This document shows positions 16,086 to 24,748 of a DNA stretch of 53,807 nucleotides, piece by piece (positions within the stretch are counted from its first letter, which is position 1; every line of letters starts with the position of its first letter). The notes under the pieces were generated by a model. The model searched no databases. It had not been told where the DNA came from and saw only the letters and a list, made by a program, of their open reading frames with translations. Made by a program: the position numbers and the translations under genes. The DNA is from UBA3263 sp964554665 (GTDB lineage: Bacteria > Bacteroidota > Bacteroidia > Bacteroidales > Muribaculaceae). Where the stretch lies: NCBI GenBank assembly GCA_964554665.1, contig CAZKPP010000006.1, forward strand, positions 1 to 53,807, given 5' to 3'.

Positions 16086-16116
16086 TTTGGTAGTTAGCAA
16101 TTTTTTTGTAACTTTG
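16086..16116 (+). promoter_or_regulatory. Promoter of acpP
   Basis: TTTG (16086-16089), 19 nt, TAACTTTG (16109-16116), 47 nt upstream of the acpP start. Confidence 0.75.
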
Positions 16117-16163
16117 CACCCGATATAAAGCAAATTTTCACCAATTTAATAAATCACAACACT

Positions 16164-16400
16164 ATGTCTGAAATTGCAGATCGCGTAAAAGCAATCATCG
16201 TTGACCAGCTCGCTGTTGACGAAAACGAAGTAACCCCCACCGCTTCTTTCACCACCGACCTCGGCGCTGACAGCCTCGACACCGTTGAACTCATCATGGC
16301 TCTTGAAAAAGAATTCAACATTTCAATCCCCGAAGAAGAAGCCAACACCATTCAGACCGTAGGCGACGCTATCGCTTACATCGAAAAGGTTCAGGGCTAA
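16164..16400 (+). CDS. acpP: Acyl carrier protein of fatty acid synthesis
   Basis: A 78-residue acidic four-helix protein. The phosphopantetheine serine is in GADSLDTVEL (Ser38 by my count). Length and sequence are those of the housekeeping fatty-acid ACP, carrying growing acyl chains between the Fab enzymes. It is directly followed by fabF. The codon use is that of a highly expressed gene. It is distinct from the two divergent ACPs in the polysaccharide locus (24749-24967 and 26716-26940). Confidence 0.97.
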   Translation: MSEIADRVKAIIVDQLAVDENEVTPTASFTTDLGADSLDTVELIMALEKEFNISIPEEEANTIQTVGDAIAYIEKVQG

Positions 16401-16464
16401 TACTTCCAAACCGAAAACCTATCCTTTCTCCTCAACCCATTTTAAAACTATAGCTATTTACCGA

Positions 16465-17733
16465 ATGGAACTTAAAAGAGTTGTTGTTACCGGCCTCGGA
16501 GCCATAACACCTCTGGGCAACGACGTTGTAACCACCTGGAATAACGCAGTTGCCGGCAAAAGCGGCGCCGGCCCTATCACCCACTTCGACGCCTCGAAAT
16601 TCAAAACCCAGTTTGCCTGCGAAGTTAAAGACTTCGATGCTGCTGCCTACGGCATTGACCGCAAAAAGGCTCGCCAGCTCGACCTCTATGCCCAATACGC
16701 AATGGCAGCTGCCCAGCAGGCCGTAGAAGACGCCAAAATCAACGACGAAAGCAACGACCACAACCGCATCGGCGTTATCGTTGCCGCAGGTATCGGCGGC
16801 CTCCACACCTTTGAGGAAGAAGCCGGCTACTATGCCGTTCACGGCGAAGAGCAGGGCCCGAAATACAACCCCTTCTTCATTCCTAAAATGATTGCCGACA
16901 TCGCTTCGGGCCACATTTCGATGCAGTATGGCTTTCACGGTCCCAACTATGGCACCGTCAGCGCCTGCGCTTCGTCGAACAACGCCATTATCGATGCCTT
17001 CAACCTTATCCGCCTCGGCAAAGCCGACGCTATAGTTACCGGCGGCGCTGAAGCCGCCATTTTCCCGGCCGGTGTTGGTGGCTTCAACTCCATGCACGCC
17101 CTGTCGACCCGCAACGATGACCCGCAGGGTGCTTCGCGCCCCTTCTCCGCCTCGCGCGACGGCTTCGTTATGGGCGAAGGCTCGGCTGTGCTCGTGCTCG
17201 AAGAACTCGAACACGCCAAGGCCCGCGGCGCTAAAATCTACGCCGAAGTTGTTGGCGGCGGCATGAGCGCCGACGCTCACCACATCACCGCAACCCACCC
17301 CGAAGGCCTCGGCGCAATGCTGTCGATGAACAACGCCCTGGAAGATGCCAACATGAAGCCCGAAGATATTGACTACATCAACGCTCACGGCACCTCAACC
17401 CCCGTAGGCGACGTTTCGGAGCTCAAGGCTATCGTAGGCGTGTTTGGCGACCATGCCAAGAACATCAACATTTCGTCGACCAAGTCAATGACCGGCCATC
17501 TGCTCGGCGCCACCGGCGCTCTGGAGGCAATCTTCTCGATCAAGGCCATTGAAGACGGCATTGTTCCTCCCACCATCAACCATGCCGCCGACGACGTTGA
17601 CCCCAACCTGCCCGAAGGCCTCAACCTGACCTTCAACGAAGCCCAGAAGCGCACCGTAAATGCTGCTCTCAGCAACGTTTTCGGCTTCGGTGGCCACAAC
17701 GCAACCGTCATCTTTAAGAAATACGCCGAGTAA
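16465..17733 (+). CDS. fabF: Beta-ketoacyl-ACP synthase II
   Basis: A 422-residue KAS II that condenses malonyl-ACP with acyl-ACP in chain elongation. The catalytic triad is visible: Cys168 in VSACASS, His308 in NAHGTSTPVGD and His345 in MTGHLLGATG. The C-terminal glycine-rich FGFGGHNA motif is intact. It lies 64 nt after acpP and is presumably in the same transcript. In many Bacteroidetes the next gene is rnc; here a terminator and aroA follow instead. Confidence 0.97.
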   Translation: MELKRVVVTGLGAITPLGNDVVTTWNNAVAGKSGAGPITHFDASKFKTQFACEVKDFDAAAYGIDRKKARQLDLYAQYAMAAAQQAVEDAKINDESNDHNRIGVIVAAGIGGLHTFEEEAGYYAVHGEEQGPKYNPFFIPKMIADIASGHISMQYGFHGPNYGTVSACASSNNAIIDAFNLIRLGKADAIVTGGAEAAIFPAGVGGFNSMHALSTRNDDPQGASRPFSASRDGFVMGEGSAVLVLEELEHAKARGAKIYAEVVGGGMSADAHHITATHPEGLGAMLSMNNALEDANMKPEDIDYINAHGTSTPVGDVSELKAIVGVFGDHAKNINISSTKSMTGHLLGATGALEAIFSIKAIEDGIVPPTINHAADDVDPNLPEGLNLTFNEAQKRTVNAALSNVFGFGGHNATVIFKKYAE

Positions 17734-17756
17734 CACTCCGGCATTCAAAACCTTTA

Positions 17757-17796
17757 GAGCCTCAACTTCGTCTGCGCGAGGTTGAGGCTGTTTTTT
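17757..17796 (+). terminator. Intrinsic terminator after fabF
   Basis: AGCCTCAAC (17757-17765) pairs with GTTGAGGCT (17781-17789), then GTTTTTT. It ends 4 nt before the aroA start, so aroA expression must rely on read-through or an internal promoter that I cannot locate. Confidence 0.85.
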
Positions 17797-17800
17797 CGCC

Positions 17801-19069
17801 ATGAACTTCAAACTTACGCCTCCCGAGCAACTCACCGAAACCGTTATCGACCTGCCGCTGAGCAAGAGCGAGTCGAACCGCATGCTCATAATCTCGGCTC
17901 TGACCCCCGACGCGAGGCTGCCGCGCCCCGTTGCCGAGTGTGACGACACCGACGCGCTGCTCTCGGGCCTCAGCGCCGCGCCGCAGGCCACGGTCAACGT
18001 TGGCGCCGCCGGCACCGCCATGCGCTTCCTTACGGCCTATTATGCCGCCCGACCCGCCACCGACATTACCCTCGACGGCTCCGAGCGCATGCGCCAGCGC
18101 CCCATAGCGCCGCTGGTCGACGCCCTGCGCTCGCTTGGCGCCGACATTGACTATCTGGGCAACGAGGGATTTCCGCCGCTGCGCATTCGCGGGCGCATGC
18201 TCGAAGGGGGCCGCGTTGAAATGGATGCCTCGGTGAGCTCGCAGTTCGTGTCGGCCCTGCTGATGATAGCACCGACTATGCAACATGGCCTCGAATTGCA
18301 GCTGCGCGGCCGCATAGTGTCGGTGCCCTATATCGAAATGACCCTGGAGCTGATGCGCATGGCCGGCGTTGAGTCGACCTTCGATGCCGACTCGGGGCTC
18401 ATAACCGTTGCCCACGGCGAATATCAGCCCACGCTCCCCGCCGTAGAGGCCGACTGGAGCGCCGCAAGCTACTGGTATGAAATCGCTGCCATAGCCGCCG
18501 AGCCCGTCAGGCTGCGCGGCCTGCGCCCCAAGTCGCTGCAGGGCGACGCCGCCGTTGGGCGCCTTTTTGAAGTTACCGGCCTGCGCCAACGCTTTCTCAG
18601 CAGCGGCGAGCTGGAGCTGGAGCTCTCGCCCGACGCCGGTTCGCAGCTGATGGTAGACCTGTCGGATAACCCCGATCTGGCGCAAACCCTGGCCGTTACC
18701 TGCTGCCTGCTGGCGTTGCCCTTCCGCTTTATCGGCCTCGAAAGCCTGCGCATTAAGGAAACAGACCGCATTGCCGCGCTGCAGATGGAGCTGTCGAAGC
18801 TCGGATTCATAACCGACGCCACAGAGCCGGGCACCCTGGTTTGGCACGGCGCGCAATTCGACCCCGGGCCCGAAATCGAGCCGATCAATACCTATTGCGA
18901 CCACCGCATGGCCATGGCCTTTGCTCCGGCAGCGCTCTTCTTTCCCGGCCTGCAAATCAACGATGTTCAGGTAGTTACCAAATCATATCCTCAATTCTGG
19001 AACCACCTGCGCGCAGTGGGCTTCACCGTAGAAGAACCTGACTACGAAGAACCGCAAACCGATGATTGA
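17801..19069 (+). CDS. aroA: 3-phosphoshikimate 1-carboxyvinyltransferase (EPSP synthase)
   Basis: A 422-residue shikimate-pathway enzyme that transfers enolpyruvate from PEP to shikimate 3-phosphate. Motifs seen: LPLSKSESNRML (shikimate-3-phosphate binding), GAAGTAMRFLTA (PEP loop), SVSSQFVSALLM, DNPDLAQTLAV, RIKETDR, CDHRMAMAF and VTKSYPQFW. It is slightly shorter than the E. coli enzyme but complete. The PEP loop has Ala where GNAGTA is usual, a variation common in Bacteroidetes as far as I recall. The 3' end overlaps the permease gene by 8 nt, so the two are co-transcribed. Confidence 0.95.
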   Translation: MNFKLTPPEQLTETVIDLPLSKSESNRMLIISALTPDARLPRPVAECDDTDALLSGLSAAPQATVNVGAAGTAMRFLTAYYAARPATDITLDGSERMRQRPIAPLVDALRSLGADIDYLGNEGFPPLRIRGRMLEGGRVEMDASVSSQFVSALLMIAPTMQHGLELQLRGRIVSVPYIEMTLELMRMAGVESTFDADSGLITVAHGEYQPTLPAVEADWSAASYWYEIAAIAAEPVRLRGLRPKSLQGDAAVGRLFEVTGLRQRFLSSGELELELSPDAGSQLMVDLSDNPDLAQTLAVTCCLLALPFRFIGLESLRIKETDRIAALQMELSKLGFITDATEPGTLVWHGAQFDPGPEIEPINTYCDHRMAMAFAPAALFFPGLQINDVQVVTKSYPQFWNHLRAVGFTVEEPDYEEPQTDD

Positions 19070-19865
19070 GCTGCTCGACTACGCATTTTTTCGCAACGCG
19101 CTGCTCGGCATTGCCATTCTCAGCATTGCCGGGGGCATTTTGGGCAGCTATATCGTTACTCGCCGCCTGGTTTCGATTTCGGGCGGCATAACCCACGCCT
19201 GTTTCGGCGGCCTCGGCCTGGGCTACTTTTTAGGCTGGTCGCCGATTGCCATGGCAACTGTTTTTGCCGTTGCTTCGGCCCTTGGCGTGCAAGCGCTCGG
19301 GGCCCGCGGGCGAGTGCGCGAGGACTCGGCGATTGCCGTTGTCTGGGCCGCAGGCATGGCCATCGGCGTAACGTTTGTGTTTCTGTCGCCCGGTGCCGTG
19401 CCCGAGCTCAACGCCTTTCTTTTCGGTAATATATTGACCATCACGGCCACCGACCTATGGCTGTTGGGCGGATTCACTGCCGGGCTGATAGCGATTGTGG
19501 CACTCTGCTTCCGGCGCATTCAGGCTTGCGCCTTCGACCCCGACTTCATGAGCGTTATCGGCGTGCGCGCATGGGCCTGGAACGGCATGATGACCCTGCT
19601 GGTGGCCATAGGCATAGTGCTGATGATACGCTGCGTGGGCATGATGCTGCTCATGTCGATGCTGTCGCTGCCGCCGCTCACCGCCGAGCTGTTTACGCGT
19701 CGGCTGCGCGTGATGATTCCCGCAGCAGTGGCTGTCAGCGCCGTAGGCTGTCTGGGCGGCCTGCTGTTAGCAACGGTCGTCAACGTGCCCGCGTCGGCCC
19801 TGATAGTGGCGCTGCAGGTGGCAATCTACGCCGCTGCGGCCCTTTTAAAGCGCCTGCTCAAATAA
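19062..19865 (+). CDS. Metal ABC transporter permease (ABC-3 / ZnuB-MntB family)
   Basis: A 267-residue inner-membrane permease with about eight hydrophobic helices. It has the ABC-3 family features SYIVTRRLVSISGGITHACFGGLGLGY near residues 30-55 and IRCVGMMLLMSMLSLPPLTAELFTRR near 185-210. Such permeases import zinc, manganese or iron together with an ATPase and a lipoprotein-type binding protein, neither of which is adjacent, so the substrate cannot be named. The gene overlaps aroA at its start and converges with folP, overlapping its 3' end by 21 nt. Confidence 0.88.
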   Translation: MIELLDYAFFRNALLGIAILSIAGGILGSYIVTRRLVSISGGITHACFGGLGLGYFLGWSPIAMATVFAVASALGVQALGARGRVREDSAIAVVWAAGMAIGVTFVFLSPGAVPELNAFLFGNILTITATDLWLLGGFTAGLIAIVALCFRRIQACAFDPDFMSVIGVRAWAWNGMMTLLVAIGIVLMIRCVGMMLLMSMLSLPPLTAELFTRRLRVMIPAAVAVSAVGCLGGLLLATVVNVPASALIVALQVAIYAAAALLKRLLK

Positions 19866-20672
19866 GCGCAGCGACCGTGCGGCGGCAACGTCGTGTACCC
19901 GCAGAATCGCCGCTCCGCCTTGCAGGGCGAGCAGGTTTGCAGCCGTTGTTTGCGGCAACACATCTTCCGGTCCGACACCTAACGGCTTATAGAACATCGA
20001 CTTTCGCGAGAGACCCACAAGCATCGGGCGCTTGAGAGTGTTGGTCAGCAGCTTCAGGTTGGCCAGCAGCTCATAGTTCTGGTCAACGGTTTTGGCGAAG
20101 CCGAAGCCGGGGTCGACAATAATGTCGCGCACCCCGCGCTCGCTCAGATAGTTGATGCGCTCGGCTAAAAAGCCCATAACCGCGGCCACGACGCCCCCTT
20201 GGGCCGAGTAGTCGGTCAGCGACTGCATGGTTTCGGGAGTTCCGCGCATGTGCATGGCAATGAACGGCGCCCCGGCCGCGGCAACAACGTCGGCCATTTG
20301 CGGGTCGAGCGTGGCGGCGCTGATGTCGTTGATGATGTCGGCCCCGCAATCGAGGGCGCGTCGGGCAATTTCGGCGCGGAAGGTGTCGATGCTCACCGCG
20401 GTTTCCGGCGCCAGCCGTTTGGCCGCCTCCAAAACCGGGCGCAGGCGTTGCCATTCCTGCTCAACGCTAACCTCGGCCGCGCCGGGCCGCGATGAATATG
20501 CGCCGATGTCGAGCATGTCGGCACCCTCGTCGAGGGCTTGCTCCACGGATTTGACCGTGGCATTGCGCGCGCCGGAGTAGAACGAGTCGGGAGTGGCGTT
20601 GATTATCGCCATAATTGCCGGGCGCCCGTAGTCAACGAGCCGGCCCCGCAGGTTGAGTGAAAACCGCTTCAT
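19845..20672 (-). CDS. folP: Dihydropteroate synthase
   Basis: A 275-residue folate-pathway enzyme that joins p-aminobenzoate to the pterin diphosphate. Motifs: IINATPDSFYSGA, DIGAYSSRPGA, SIDTF, DIINDISAATLD, AMHMRGTPETMQ, DPGFGFAKTVDQN and VGLSRKSMF, ending in ILRVHDVAAA. These are the pterin- and PABA-site residues of a functional enzyme. ATG 20672 is chosen over an upstream TTG at 20681, because the promoter -7 box overlaps the TTG. That leaves only six bases between the -7 box and the ATG, so the mRNA may be leaderless. It converges with the permease gene. Confidence 0.95.
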   Translation of the reverse strand: MKRFSLNLRGRLVDYGRPAIMAIINATPDSFYSGARNATVKSVEQALDEGADMLDIGAYSSRPGAAEVSVEQEWQRLRPVLEAAKRLAPETAVSIDTFRAEIARRALDCGADIINDISAATLDPQMADVVAAAGAPFIAMHMRGTPETMQSLTDYSAQGGVVAAVMGFLAERINYLSERGVRDIIVDPGFGFAKTVDQNYELLANLKLLTNTLKRPMLVGLSRKSMFYKPLGVGPEDVLPQTTAANLLALQGGAAILRVHDVAAARSLRLFEQAL

Positions 20673-20678
20673 AGGCTG

Positions 20679-20686
20679 CAAAGTTA
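20679..20686 (-). promoter_or_regulatory. Promoter -7 element of folP
   Basis: TAACTTTG on the minus strand, only six nt from the folP ATG. A TTTG at the normal -33 distance is not evident. It is back to back with the tRNA promoter. Confidence 0.5.
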
Positions 20687-20706
20687 CTCATTTTTTTTGT
20701 AAAAAA

Positions 20707-20738
20707 TTTGCACAATCCGAAAATTCTCGCTAACTTTG
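20707..20738 (+). promoter_or_regulatory. Promoter of tRNA-Met
   Basis: TTTG (20707-20710), 20 nt, TAACTTTG (20731-20738). The mature tRNA starts 20 nt later. Confidence 0.75.
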
Positions 20739-20757
20739 CATCCGCAAAACAACCCGC

Positions 20758-20831
20758 GGCGGGATAGCTCAGTTGGTTAGAGCGTCGGATTCATAACCCG
20801 GAGGTCCCGAGTTCAATTCTCGGTCCCGCTA
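20758..20831 (+). tRNA. tRNA-Met (CAT anticodon)
   Basis: A 74-nt cloverleaf: acceptor GGCGGGA with TCCCGCT (a G-U pair at the end), D-arm GCTC/GAGC with GTTGG loop, anticodon arm CGGAT-TCATAAC-CCG with CAT, T-arm CCGAG-TTCAATT-CTCGG. The discriminator base is A and CCA is not encoded. The closed acceptor pair argues against initiator tRNA, so it is most likely elongator Met. A CAT anticodon modified by TilS to read Ile cannot be excluded from sequence alone. Confidence 0.93.
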
Positions 20832-20836
20832 CAAAA

Positions 20837-20872
20837 AAAATCAGGGCGTGCCCGAAAGGCGCGCCCTGATTC
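20837..20872. terminator. Bidirectional terminator between tRNA-Met and the polysaccharide locus
   Basis: ATCAGGGCG...GCC pairs with GGC...GCGCCCTGAT around CGAAA. On the minus strand the stem is followed by a run of T (complement of 20833-20840), so it is a strong end for the 22-kb polysaccharide operon. On the plus strand the tail is weaker (TCTATGTT). Confidence 0.8.
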
Positions 20873-20897
20873 TATGTTGGGGATATTTCTGTTAGTT

Positions 20898-22166
20898 TTA
20901 TTTTTCGATCGCTTCCCGGATTTTGGAGGCAATGTAGCGCACATCGTCGTCGGTTACCCACGGGCCCGCGGGCAGGCAGATGCCAACCTTGAAGAGCTCC
21001 TCGCTAACGCCGTTGACGTAGGCCGGATTGTTGCGGTAGACCGGCTGTTTGTGCATCGGCTTCCAGAGCGGGCGAGCCTCGATGGCTGCGGCGTCGAGAT
21101 ACATGCGCAGCGCCTCGACGTTGGCGTTGGGCTGACAGTCGGTAACGGCCGTTGAAGCGGCGTGGATAACGCCGGCAGCGCCGCCAACTGCGCCGGTAAC
21201 TATGGTTTTATAAGCGTTTTCCTGACCCTTGATTTTCAAGTCGGGGTTGAGAGTTGCCGCGCAGAGCCAGAAGTTTGAGTCAAACTCCGGACCCGGGTTG
21301 CAGTGCATGGTAATGCCCTCGGTGTTCTTGAGCAACTCGCAATAGAGCTCCTGAACGTGCTTATGGTGGGCAATGTGCTCGTCGAGCACAGTCATCTGGC
21401 CTCGGCCGATGCCCGCGCAGATGTTCGACATGCGGTAGTTATAGCCTATGGCCTCGTGCTGATAATAAGGGTAGGATTCGCGCGCCTGAGTGGCATACCA
21501 CATAATGTTGCGCTTCGACTCGGCGTCGGCGCAAATCAGCGCGCCGCCTCCCGAGGTGGTAATCATCTTGTTGCCGTTGAACGAAAGCACGCCATATTCG
21601 CCGAAAGTGCCCAGAACCCGGCCGTCGTAGCGCGAGCCGAAGCCCTCGGCGGCGTCTTCAATAACGGGGATGTCATATTTGCGGGCCACATCCATGATGC
21701 GGTCAATGCGATAGGGCATGCCGTAGAGCGCCACGGGGATTATCGCCTTCGGCTTGCGGCCGGTTTTTGCGATGCGGTCGGCTATGGCGCGGTCGAGCAG
21801 CTCGGGGTCGATGTTCCAGCTGTCGGGCTCGGAGTCGACAAACACCGGCGTTGCGCCCAGATATGTTACCGGATGGCTCGATGCGCAGAAGGTGAACGAC
21901 TGCACCATCACCTCGTCGCCGGGGCCCACGCCGCAGCCAATCAGCGCCAGGTGTACCGCAGCGGTGCCTGCGCTCAGCGCAACCACCTCCTTATGCAGCG
22001 GCTCGCCGTTGGTGCGACCGTTGACAAACCCCTCCAGGTCCTTTTCAAAGCCATTGACGTTCGGCCCCAGCGGAACCACCCAGTTGGTATCGAACGCCTC
22101 CTTGATAAAATCCATTTCCTTGCCGCTCATGTGAGCCAGGCAAAGCAATATCCTTTTCCTTTCCAT
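20898..22166 (-). CDS. DegT/DnrJ/EryC1/StrS-family PLP sugar aminotransferase
   Basis: A 422-residue pyridoxal-phosphate enzyme. Lys200 in SFNGNKMITTSGGGAL forms the internal aldimine; GTAA (67-70) and EDAAEGFGS (170-178) are cofactor contacts. The family transfers an amino group to a 4-keto (or 3-keto) sugar nucleotide. With the PglD-like acetyltransferase (30369) and PglC-like transferase (31011), it suggests a 4-amino-4,6-dideoxy sugar of bacillosamine type. The required 4,6-dehydratase is not in the window. It is the last gene of the locus and is GC-rich, unlike the cassette upstream of it. Confidence 0.93.
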   Translation of the reverse strand: MERKRILLCLAHMSGKEMDFIKEAFDTNWVVPLGPNVNGFEKDLEGFVNGRTNGEPLHKEVVALSAGTAAVHLALIGCGVGPGDEVMVQSFTFCASSHPVTYLGATPVFVDSEPDSWNIDPELLDRAIADRIAKTGRKPKAIIPVALYGMPYRIDRIMDVARKYDIPVIEDAAEGFGSRYDGRVLGTFGEYGVLSFNGNKMITTSGGGALICADAESKRNIMWYATQARESYPYYQHEAIGYNYRMSNICAGIGRGQMTVLDEHIAHHKHVQELYCELLKNTEGITMHCNPGPEFDSNFWLCAATLNPDLKIKGQENAYKTIVTGAVGGAAGVIHAASTAVTDCQPNANVEALRMYLDAAAIEARPLWKPMHKQPVYRNNPAYVNGVSEELFKVGICLPAGPWVTDDDVRYIASKIREAIEK

Positions 22167-22169
22167 TAT

Positions 22170-22709
22170 TTAAATCTTATGGCCGGGATATATGATCCGA
22201 CCAATTTCTAATTGTCGAATTTTTTTCTCTGACTGTTTTGCTACCTGTTTATTGCCGTCGGGAAGATTAGTAACGATTTTGGTACCCGGTATTAGGGAAT
22301 CGCCCGTAAACAACGCGTCTCCTATAATCCAAGTTATGCAACTTGGATTATGGCCTGGAGTAAACACCGCCTGAGCTACTAACCCGGACCCCAAGTCGAC
22401 TTTTTCACCATCCGAAACTATCTTTATTAAATCAGGACGGTTGAAAACGAAAGGAGTATCGTGGTAGAACGACAAATTCTTCTTAGCATCAAGCAGCATC
22501 ATGCGCCCATGGTCGTTAGTGTAAACTTTGGCTTCCGGATTTTTCCCACATAATACATTTAATCCATAAATGTGATCCAGGTGCGCATGAGTTAGCAGAA
22601 CCGCCTTAACATCTTCGAAAAAAACGCAGTCATCGCCGGAATCAATTATGCAATCTCCTATGCGATAACACATTGAGTTCAGCATGGAATTGACCCTAAA
22701 AGTGACCAT
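22170..22709 (-). CDS. Metallo-beta-lactamase-fold hydrolase
   Basis: A 179-residue MBL-fold protein with the zinc motif H41-x-H43-x-D45-H46 in LTHAHLDHIYG, TPGH near 118, GDSL near 137 and the terminal YPGHKI. This is the short glyoxalase-II-like form. Such enzymes hydrolyse thioesters or lactones; here, between carrier-protein genes, it may act as a thioesterase releasing or editing a carrier-bound acyl group (inference). It is 3 nt upstream of the aminotransferase gene and visibly AT-rich. Confidence 0.85.
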   Translation of the reverse strand: MVTFRVNSMLNSMCYRIGDCIIDSGDDCVFFEDVKAVLLTHAHLDHIYGLNVLCGKNPEAKVYTNDHGRMMLLDAKKNLSFYHDTPFVFNRPDLIKIVSDGEKVDLGSGLVAQAVFTPGHNPSCITWIIGDALFTGDSLIPGTKIVTNLPDGNKQVAKQSEKKIRQLEIGRIIYPGHKI

Positions 22710-22760
22710 ATCAAGAATCTTAATTAAATAAAGCGTTTAATTATTATTGATTGGTTGGTA

Positions 22761-23669
22761 TTATTGTCTGTATTTTGGGGGGATACTTTTGATGATATGT
22801 GGAGCATAAGGATTGTAGTTAAGGCATTGGCCTTGGTCAAGGGAGTCGATGGCATTCATCTCCTCCGCAGTTAACATAAAATCAAAAATATCAATATTCT
22901 CCTTTAAATGACAAAATGCCCATGTTTTAGGAATTACTGCTATGTTCTGTTGAACTAACCATCGCAAAACTACCTGTGCTACAGACTTACTATGCGATTC
23001 TGCAATAGACTTTAATAATGGATTTTCGAATATTTCTTTTCTCGGCTCATTTGAGCGGAAATGAGAAAAGGTCGACATAGCCTCTACGGCAATACCATGC
23101 GATTGACAATATTCGATTAATCCCTTTTGTGTGTTTAGAGGACTTATCTCAATTTGATTTACGGCCGGTGTTATATCCGAAATCTCTTTAAGAGACTCTA
23201 GATGGCCGATGGTAAAAGAAGACACTCCGATGGCTCTAATACGCCCCTCATTATAAAGTTTAGTAAGTTCCATGTACATTTTTCGATACATGGGCCATGG
23301 CCAGTGTACCAAAAACAGGTCTATATAATCAGTCTGGAGGTTATCAAAGGATTCAAGTATAGCGTCGCGTATGGATTTAAAATTACGGACATTCATGATT
23401 TTATGTTTGCCATACCAATATTTAAACATATATAATGCATCTGCATTTACTTTTGTGGTAATGAAAACATCTTCACGCTTTATTCCATTCCGGCGTAATG
23501 CTTCAGCTATAGCTTGTTCATTATAATAGCGCCATGCCGTATCAAACTGCCTATACCCAAGTCGGTAGGCATCTCCGATTGTTTTAGCAAGTTCTTCTTT
23601 GGGAATTAGGAATGTTCCAAGTCCTACTTGAGGCATTTTAACACCATTGTTCAATTCGAGGTAATTCAT
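22761..23669 (-). CDS. Aldo/keto reductase
   Basis: A 302-residue NADPH-dependent oxidoreductase. The catalytic tetrad is complete: Asp43 and Tyr48 in FDTAWRYYN, Lys73 in TTKVN and His122 in LVHWPWP. The C-terminal IPKTWAFCHLKENIDIFDF region binds the cofactor. The substrate is likely a keto group of a sugar or of the acyl moiety made by this cassette. The start ATG overlaps the restored stop of the upstream ATP-grasp gene by 4 nt (ATGA). Confidence 0.9.
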   Translation of the reverse strand: MNYLELNNGVKMPQVGLGTFLIPKEELAKTIGDAYRLGYRQFDTAWRYYNEQAIAEALRRNGIKREDVFITTKVNADALYMFKYWYGKHKIMNVRNFKSIRDAILESFDNLQTDYIDLFLVHWPWPMYRKMYMELTKLYNEGRIRAIGVSSFTIGHLESLKEISDITPAVNQIEISPLNTQKGLIEYCQSHGIAVEAMSTFSHFRSNEPRKEIFENPLLKSIAESHSKSVAQVVLRWLVQQNIAVIPKTWAFCHLKENIDIFDFMLTAEEMNAIDSLDQGQCLNYNPYAPHIIKSIPPKYRQ

Positions 23670-24735
23670 GACCTATCTTTAATATACTTAATCACTTCTT
23701 CGGTTCGATCTGCAAAAATGGGGCCGTTAGCAATTTGTTCAATTGTAATACCGGGCCAATAAGTATTAGCTTCAATCAGAACTGGGGTGTTTGATCTATC
23801 TAACGCAATGTCCCAACCAATTATGCCATAGAATTAATGTGTCTGTGCCAACTGATAACACTATCTAAAACTTCATTAAAATTAGGGATGACGAAATAAT
23901 TATCACCCAATCTTTCTTTTAGTTCAACACGAGTTCCATTAACCCGATAACCCCATTTTGTCAGAGTTCCGTCAGCACAGATTCCTAACATCATTCCTCC
24001 TGAACCGGCACCAATATTATCAACAATGGCACCAACAGCTCCAATTTTTACAATTCTGTTTGTTGCCGTTATGTTATTATTGATATTAAGAGTCGTTATT
24101 CTCATACAGTTAAGTGAACTTGCATTTAATTCACTCATTATGTGAGATTGAGATACCTTCTTTTGAACGACAAAGTCATTGAGTGACACTAAGAGCTCAG
24201 GAATATTTTGGTCAGTTGATTTTACCAATTTTACCCCCCTACCCATGCTGCTATCTGTCGCAGGTTTAAAAATGATATCGTCAGAATGATGATGAACTAA
24301 TTCAATAGCTCTATTGTATGTAATCTGATTATATTCACTATCAAAGAACACCCCGCTTATTCTACTTACAATATTCTCTGGCTGTTTAGCATCCTTGAAA
24401 AGAATAGGCTGTAAAGCCTTATGTCCAAACACCTTAAGGCCGCTAGTCAGATTAAGAGATTCAAACACATACGGCATATAGTACGCTGAGGGAAGATAGT
24501 AGGGATTAAATTTGTCAACTGCTTTTGTCATTTTATAGAATGAGTAGCCAATCGACAAGGGAGATGGAATAATTGAACCCCATACGTTCTTTATCTGATC
24601 CTTCTCGTATTTAGTGAGTTTTAAATCATTAGAGGTGTCATTCACCAACCCGGCATAACCAATATCATCAGTTCTTTTGCCAAGGTATGATTTAAATCGG
24701 GGAAAATTCTCTAAATAATGATATATAGAAAACAT
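23666..24735 (-). pseudogene. Sugar-transfer-associated ATP-grasp protein, frameshifted near the C-terminus
   Basis: The intact frame gives 304 residues and stops at 23821 after HRHINSMA. The bases that follow (23820 down to 23669), read in another frame, encode the missing end: GIIGWDIALD, then PVLIEANTYWPG, ending in KYIKDRS. This matches GWDLAIS and ELIEMNFPPG of the paralogue at 25724-26719, which carries the metal-binding Glu/Asn of ATP-grasp enzymes. The restored stop overlaps the next start (ATGA). A one-base loss near 23825-23832 explains it. The truncated product lacks a catalytic residue cluster and is probably inactive, unless this is a sequencing error or a programmed shift. Family role: ATP-dependent ligation of a carboxylate to an amine. 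Confidence 0.8.
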
Positions 24736-24748
24736 AAGAGCTTAGATA

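Noticed and set aside
15510..16097. Open frame of 195 codons in the repeat-rich spacer
   Set aside because: It runs through palindromes and a long inverted repeat, is rich in Arg/Pro/Gly as expected for GC-rich non-coding DNA, and has no domain.
17762..18955. Long open frame antisense to aroA (397 codons)
   Set aside because: Mirror of the aroA codon bias; aroA has all its motifs on the other strand.
20758..20895. tRNA-Met as the attachment site of an integrated island carrying the polysaccharide locus
   Set aside because: No integrase with intact catalytic residues and no direct repeat of the tRNA 3' end was found at the far side of the locus.
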